Of a DNA stretch of 9,209 bases, positions 5,914-9,209 are shown piece by piece. Each line of letters opens with the position of its first letter. Within the stretch, counting starts at the first letter, position 1. Both the position numbers and the translations under genes were made by a program. A model generated the notes under the pieces. That model did not search any database and was not told where the DNA came from. It saw nothing but the letters and a program-made list of their open reading frames with translations. Source of the DNA: Planctomycetaceae bacterium (GTDB lineage: Bacteria > Planctomycetota > Planctomycetia > Pirellulales > Pirellulaceae). The stretch spans positions 1 through 9,209 of the forward strand of contig PANG01000074.1 in NCBI GenBank assembly GCA_002708345.1, given 5' to 3'.

Positions 5914-6378
5914 TCACTTCATGTCCCCGAACAATCCCATCATCTCCAGGGCTGCCCTGGCAGCCTCGACACCCTTGTTCCCCATGCTGCCCCCGGCGCG
6001 ATTCAATGCCTGTTCCATCGTCTGGCAGGTGAGCACCCCGAACAGGACCGGCAGGTCGTACTCGAGTGCCAGCTGGCCAAGGCTCGCACTGACCTGGTGA
6101 TTGATGTACTGGTCATGTGTGGTTTCCCCCTGGATCACTGCACCCAGGCAGATGACTGCCTTGATCTCATCCCGGCGTGCCAGTCGCTGGGCTGCAACCG
6201 GCAGCTCCCAGGCTCCTGGCACCCAGGCAACGTGGATCTTGTCCTCTGCAATCTCAGCTTCCCTGAGCGTTTGGAGAGCTCCCTCGAGCAGGCGATTCGT
6301 GATCGAATCGTTATAACGCGAGACGACGATACCGACGCTTCCGTGGCATCCCCCATCATCCTTGTATTCAACTGGCAT
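5914..6378 (-). CDS. ribH: 6,7-dimethyl-8-ribityllumazine synthase
   Basis: This enzyme makes the penultimate riboflavin intermediate. It condenses 5-amino-6-ribitylaminouracil with 3,4-dihydroxy-2-butanone 4-phosphate, usually as a pentamer or a 60-subunit shell. All family motifs are present in 154 residues. They are SRYND (20-24), WVPGAWELP (52-60), GAVIQGETTHDQY with catalytic H88, and GVLTCQTMEQALNRAGG with phosphate-binding R127. An MGNKGVEAA signature follows. A GGAGAG site before the ATG fixes the start. No other riboflavin gene lies in the window, so its neighbours (rho upstream, nusB downstream) reflect a housekeeping cluster rather than a pathway operon. No FMN riboswitch was seen before it. 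Confidence 0.96.
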   Translation of the reverse strand: MPVEYKDDGGCHGSVGIVVSRYNDSITNRLLEGALQTLREAEIAEDKIHVAWVPGAWELPVAAQRLARRDEIKAVICLGAVIQGETTHDQYINHQVSASLGQLALEYDLPVLFGVLTCQTMEQALNRAGGSMGNKGVEAARAALEMMGLFGDMK

Positions 6379-6416
6379 GCTGTTCTCTCCTCAACCTAGC
6401 TCACTCCACCACGGCG

Positions 6417-7790
6417 TTAGGAATCCACTTTCATGCTCATCAGGAATTCCGCGTTGGTCTTTGTCTTTTCCAGGCGAGAGACAAGTTGTTGCATCGCATC
6501 GGCCGCAGTCATCTCATTCAAGCCCCGTCGCAACAGGCAGACAAGGCGGTGTTCTTCTGGATCCATCAGCATTTCTTCCCGTCGGGTTCCACTGGCGTTG
6601 ATGTCGATCGCCGGCCAGATTCGACGGTCAACCAGGGATCGATCCAGCACGATCTCCATGTTCCCCGTCCCCTTGAATTCCTCGAAGATCACTTCATCCA
6701 TCCGGCTCCCGGTATCCACCAGGGCAGTTGCCAGGATCGTCAGTGACCCCCCCTCTTCTACCTTGCGAGCCGACCCGAAAAACCGCTTGGGGTACTGCAG
6801 GGCATTGGCATCCAGTCCCCCCGAGAGAATCTTTCCCGAGGGAGGACACTCGGCATTCCAGGCCCTGGCAAGACGAGTAATACTATCGAGGAAAATCACC
6901 ACGTCCCTGCCAAATTCCACCATTCGCTTGGCCTTTTCGATCACCATCTCGGAAACCTGGAGATGGCGTTTTGCAGGTTCGTCAAATGTGGAACTGACCA
7001 CTTCACAATTGGGACCCCGAACCTCCCGTTCCATGTCAGTTACTTCCTCGGGCCGTTCATCTACCAACAGCATGATCACGTAGGACTCGGGGAAATTATG
7101 CAACACGGCCCGGGCCATTCTCTGCAGGAGAATGGTCTTGCCGGCTCGTGGGGGACTGACAATCAGGCCACGCTGGCCAAAGCCGAGCGGGGTAATCATA
7201 TCTGTCACGCGCGTGGAAATTTCCTCGGGATCCCATTCCATGATGATCCGTTGCTCGGGGTGAAGTGGAGTAAGCTCGTCGAAGGAAACCTTCGAGGCGG
7301 CCAGGTTGGGATCCTGGTGGTTCACTGCCTCAACACGCAAGAGAGCAAAATATCTCTCGCTTTCCTTGGGGGGCCGGATCTGGCCTGAAACCATGCTCCC
7401 CGTTTTAAGGCCGAAACGCCGGATCTGGCTGGGAGAGACGTAGATGTCGTCAGGGCATGAAAGATAATGGTATTCCGGGCTTCGAAGAAAACCGAATCCA
7501 TCCGGAAGAATCTCCAGCGTTCCCTCCCCGAACATCAGACCATTCGCCTTTACCCGCTGCTTGAGGATCTTGAAGATCAGATCCTGACGCTTGAGACCCT
7601 GGATCTCCTCAACCTGCTCCGTCCGTGCCTTTTCGATTAATTCGGGCATCGAGAGGTGCTGCAATTCAACAATATGCGACTCCCCCTGCTTGATCTTGTC
7701 ATAGCGGGAAAGCGAGTCATCCTGGTCCAGGTCGGCGGCGAGCTCGTCCGTCTCACCAACCGATTTGCCAGTCTTATCAGGGTTGGACAT
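6417..7790 (-). CDS. rho: Transcription termination factor Rho
   Basis: Rho is the hexameric RNA-dependent ATPase that ends transcription of untranslated RNA. The 457 residues exceed the 419 of E. coli because of an N-terminal extension of about 40 residues that is acidic and polar ([12 protein letters not shown]). The Rho N-domain then begins near 41. The RNA-binding segment DGFGFLR is at 97-103 and [14 protein letters not shown] at 113-126. Walker A is SPPRAGKT (212-219), with Arg where E. coli has Lys before AGKT. The catalytic Glu region is VDERPEEV (243-250), and Walker B is VVIFLDS (297-303). The ring-closing and secondary RNA loops follow ([40 protein letters not shown]). The sequence looks fully functional. 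GGGAG lies about 9 nt before the ATG. It is 38 bp upstream of ribH and follows a 328-bp leader region. Confidence 0.97.
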   Translation of the reverse strand: MSNPDKTGKSVGETDELAADLDQDDSLSRYDKIKQGESHIVELQHLSMPELIEKARTEQVEEIQGLKRQDLIFKILKQRVKANGLMFGEGTLEILPDGFGFLRSPEYHYLSCPDDIYVSPSQIRRFGLKTGSMVSGQIRPPKESERYFALLRVEAVNHQDPNLAASKVSFDELTPLHPEQRIIMEWDPEEISTRVTDMITPLGFGQRGLIVSPPRAGKTILLQRMARAVLHNFPESYVIMLLVDERPEEVTDMEREVRGPNCEVVSSTFDEPAKRHLQVSEMVIEKAKRMVEFGRDVVIFLDSITRLARAWNAECPPSGKILSGGLDANALQYPKRFFGSARKVEEGGSLTILATALVDTGSRMDEVIFEEFKGTGNMEIVLDRSLVDRRIWPAIDINASGTRREEMLMDPEEHRLVCLLRRGLNEMTAADAMQQLVSRLEKTKTNAEFLMSMKVDS

Positions 7791-8118
7791 CAGCTAGGCT
7801 CCCGGGACGACTGGTCCCAAGGCATGAAGGAAACTGGTGTGGAAAGATCGCCCTCGAAACCGGATCGCCGGTTCCAGAGCTTGAAGGGAAGTGCAACAGG
7901 TTGGGTCAAAATGCAACGACGCAGGCTGACAGGATCAACTTTTAATCGCCTGTCCTGATCGGCACACAGTCTGACAGGAATAACGCTGGGAAGATTTAGA
8001 TGTGTAGGGGGTTGCCAAGGAAGTGAGCCACCTGTGGACCAAAATTCGCCTGGCAGGCATGTACCCGGTATTATCTCCCATCGGGTAGCCCAGGTTAAGT
8101 CCCTAGCTGCAAGATTCT
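7791..8118 (-). other. 328-bp noncoding region before rho (probable rho leader and promoter)
   Basis: No gene is supported here. Read leftward, a weak stem (TACCCG 8082-8087 with 8062-8067, 14-nt loop) lies just after coaE. CCTGTC elements appear three times in alternating orientation between 7926 and 7979. A hairpin with arms 7868-7875 and 7856-7863 has a CGAT loop and one pair that is a wobble only in the leftward RNA. A second, GGGAC/GTCCC (7804-7818), lies next to the rho ribosome-binding site. No convincing sigma-70 promoter was found. Rho genes elsewhere are autoregulated through their leaders, which would fit but is not shown here. Confidence 0.45.
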
Positions 8119-8769
8119 TTAAGAATCCAGCAATTCCTGCTCGTCAACCAACATTGCCAGTCGAGACCGTAATGATTCTGGATCCGAATTATTCTCGATG
8201 ACCAGTGACGCGCGGGCTCGCTTTTCATCGATGGACAACTGGGACGCTTCACGCGCCTCCCATTGCTGCCGACTCCAGCCACGCTCCCGACAGCGATCCC
8301 AGCGAATCTCGTCATCAACTTCCACAAAGAGCAGCTTGTCACAGGCCTTGTCCCAGCCAGCTTCGACCAGCAGGGCGGCATCAATCACAGCAAGCTGAAG
8401 GTCAGCGCGTTGCCGGAGTCGATCCACAAAGAGACTCATTTCCCTTGCAATCCAGGGGTGCGTCAACCCTTCCAGGAATTCTCGCTCCCTGTCTGCTTCC
8501 GGACCGTGGAAAACTCGCTCGGCGATTGCCTGCCGATCAAGATGACCGTGTGAATCCAGGACGGCATCCCCCCAGCGACCAACCAGGGTTTCCATCACGG
8601 CAGAGTCACCCAGCGCCTGGTGCCCCGCCTCGTCTGCCGAAAAGACCTCGGCTCCCATCTGCCTCAGTTGCTCGGCAACCAGGCTCTTCCCGCTCCCAAT
8701 ACCACCCAGAATGCCAACAACGATTGTCCCCGAACGGTTCTCTGGCTTGTCACTCAGCATCGTATTCAC
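8119..8769 (-). CDS. coaE: Dephospho-CoA kinase
   Basis: CoaE phosphorylates the 3'-hydroxyl of dephospho-CoA with ATP, the last step of coenzyme A synthesis. With the GTG start at 8769 the protein has 216 residues, typical for the family. The P-loop is GGIGSGKS (22-29). SADEAGHQAL follows, then a THPW motif matching the family's HP segment, VIDAALLVEAGWDKACD (substrate/lid region) and the late R-A-R-A-S-L-V-I-x-N-N block. Three starts are possible: GTG 8790, GTG 8769 and ATG 8760. I chose 8769 because TTGGAG lies just upstream and the GTG overlaps the polA stop as GTGA, as at nusB/ftsY. ATG 8760 is nearly as good. The 8790 start would add a stretch (RAYWRR) that overlaps polA. No gene follows until rho. 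Confidence 0.93.
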   Translation of the reverse strand: MNTMLSDKPENRSGTIVVGILGGIGSGKSLVAEQLRQMGAEVFSADEAGHQALGDSAVMETLVGRWGDAVLDSHGHLDRQAIAERVFHGPEADREREFLEGLTHPWIAREMSLFVDRLRQRADLQLAVIDAALLVEAGWDKACDKLLFVEVDDEIRWDRCRERGWSRQQWEAREASQLSIDEKRARASLVIENNSDPESLRSRLAMLVDEQELLDS

Positions 8770-9209
8770 TCGTCTCCAATAGGCTCGCACGATCCCCAGT
8801 CGCTACCCATCTTGAGATCCACGACAATCGGAACATCCAGGTTGTCACCCGCAGCAACCATCTCTGCTTCCACGAGCTCAATCATCTGCTGCCGTTCCTT
8901 CTCGGGAACCTCGAACACCAGTTCATCATGGATCTGCAACAGCATTCGAGAGTCCAGTTCCTGATCTGCCATCAGGGAGTAGAGACGGATCATCGCCTGC
9001 TTGATCAGGTCCGCGGCAGACCCCTGGATGACCGTGTTGACGGCAATCCGTTCAGGAAGGTTTCGAAAGCGAGATCCCTTTCTCTTTTCCGACCGGCGAA
9101 CACCCTCGACCGGCCGTTGCCGGCCCAGGACGGTAGTGACATAGCCATCCTGGTAACACTGGTTGAGTGTCTCCTCGAAAAATCTCTCGACCCCCGAATA
9201 TTCCGAGAA
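8766..9209 (-). CDS. polA: DNA polymerase I, C-terminal 147 residues (partial)
   Basis: The frame is open from the right edge to a TGA at 8768-8766, so only the end of the polymerase domain is seen. DNA polymerase I fills gaps in repair and removes Okazaki primers. The visible part has the GYVTTVLGRQRPV segment, the ERIAVNTVIQGSAADLIKQAMI helix region and motif C, LQIHDELVFEVPE, with the catalytic Asp. It closes with a typical LDVPIVVDLKMGSDW ending. Whether the 5'- and 3'-exonuclease domains are present cannot be told from this window. Its stop overlaps the chosen coaE start by 4 bp, so the two are probably one transcript. Confidence 0.95.
   Translation of the reverse strand, partial: FSEYSGVERFFEETLNQCYQDGYVTTVLGRQRPVEGVRRSEKRKGSRFRNLPERIAVNTVIQGSAADLIKQAMIRLYSLMADQELDSRMLLQIHDELVFEVPEKERQQMIELVEAEMVAAGDNLDVPIVVDLKMGSDWGSCEPIGDE

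Noticed and set aside
5698..6399. 233-codon + strand frame opposite nusB and ribH
   Set aside because: It is antisense to two genes with full family motifs and resembles no protein, so it is a shadow.
8113..8127. Palindrome GATTCTT/AAGAATC over the coaE stop codon as a terminator
   Set aside because: The arms are separated by one base, so no hairpin can form, and no T-run follows.

Overview
The window looks like a chromosomal stretch from a planctomycete, probably a marine member of the Pirellulales. I infer this from three things. The order polA-coaE-rho-ribH-nusB-ftsY fits that group. There is a BBP2-type porin of the kind common there. TatC carries a very long insertion after its first membrane helix. 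Nothing indicates a phage, plasmid or insertion sequence, and no tRNA, rRNA or CRISPR array was seen.

Left part (1-2251). A partial tatC reads leftward off the edge and carries a 21-bp tandem repeat encoding DQQVPQE heptads. It is divergent from manA (type I phosphomannose isomerase), and the 282-bp gap between them holds three inverted repeats. Next is a short, proline-rich putative lipoprotein gene with its own sigma-70-like promoter. Its stop codon shares a CTAG with the stop of the converging P-II gene.

Middle (2248-4229). A glnB/glnK-type P-II gene reads leftward. Its 536-bp upstream gap is the most information-rich noncoding DNA here. It has a near-consensus sigma-54 promoter (2853-2868), a cluster of dyad sites about 135-160 bp upstream of the predicted start of transcription (2976-3003), and a predicted leader of about 247 nt with strong hairpins. 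P-II itself lacks the tyrosine that is uridylylated in the E. coli protein. The porin gene reads leftward and has a strong Shine-Dalgarno site and an intrinsic terminator.

Right part (4490-9209). A leftward housekeeping cluster runs polA (3' end only), coaE, a 328-bp leader region, rho, ribH, nusB and ftsY. The junctions polA/coaE and nusB/ftsY are both GTGA overlaps, which suggests translational coupling. The cluster joins DNA repair, CoA synthesis, transcription termination and antitermination, riboflavin synthesis and membrane protein targeting.

No wholly new multi-gene system was recognised. The best leads are the sigma-54/dyad/structured-leader control region of the modified P-II gene and the repeat-bearing TatC loop.
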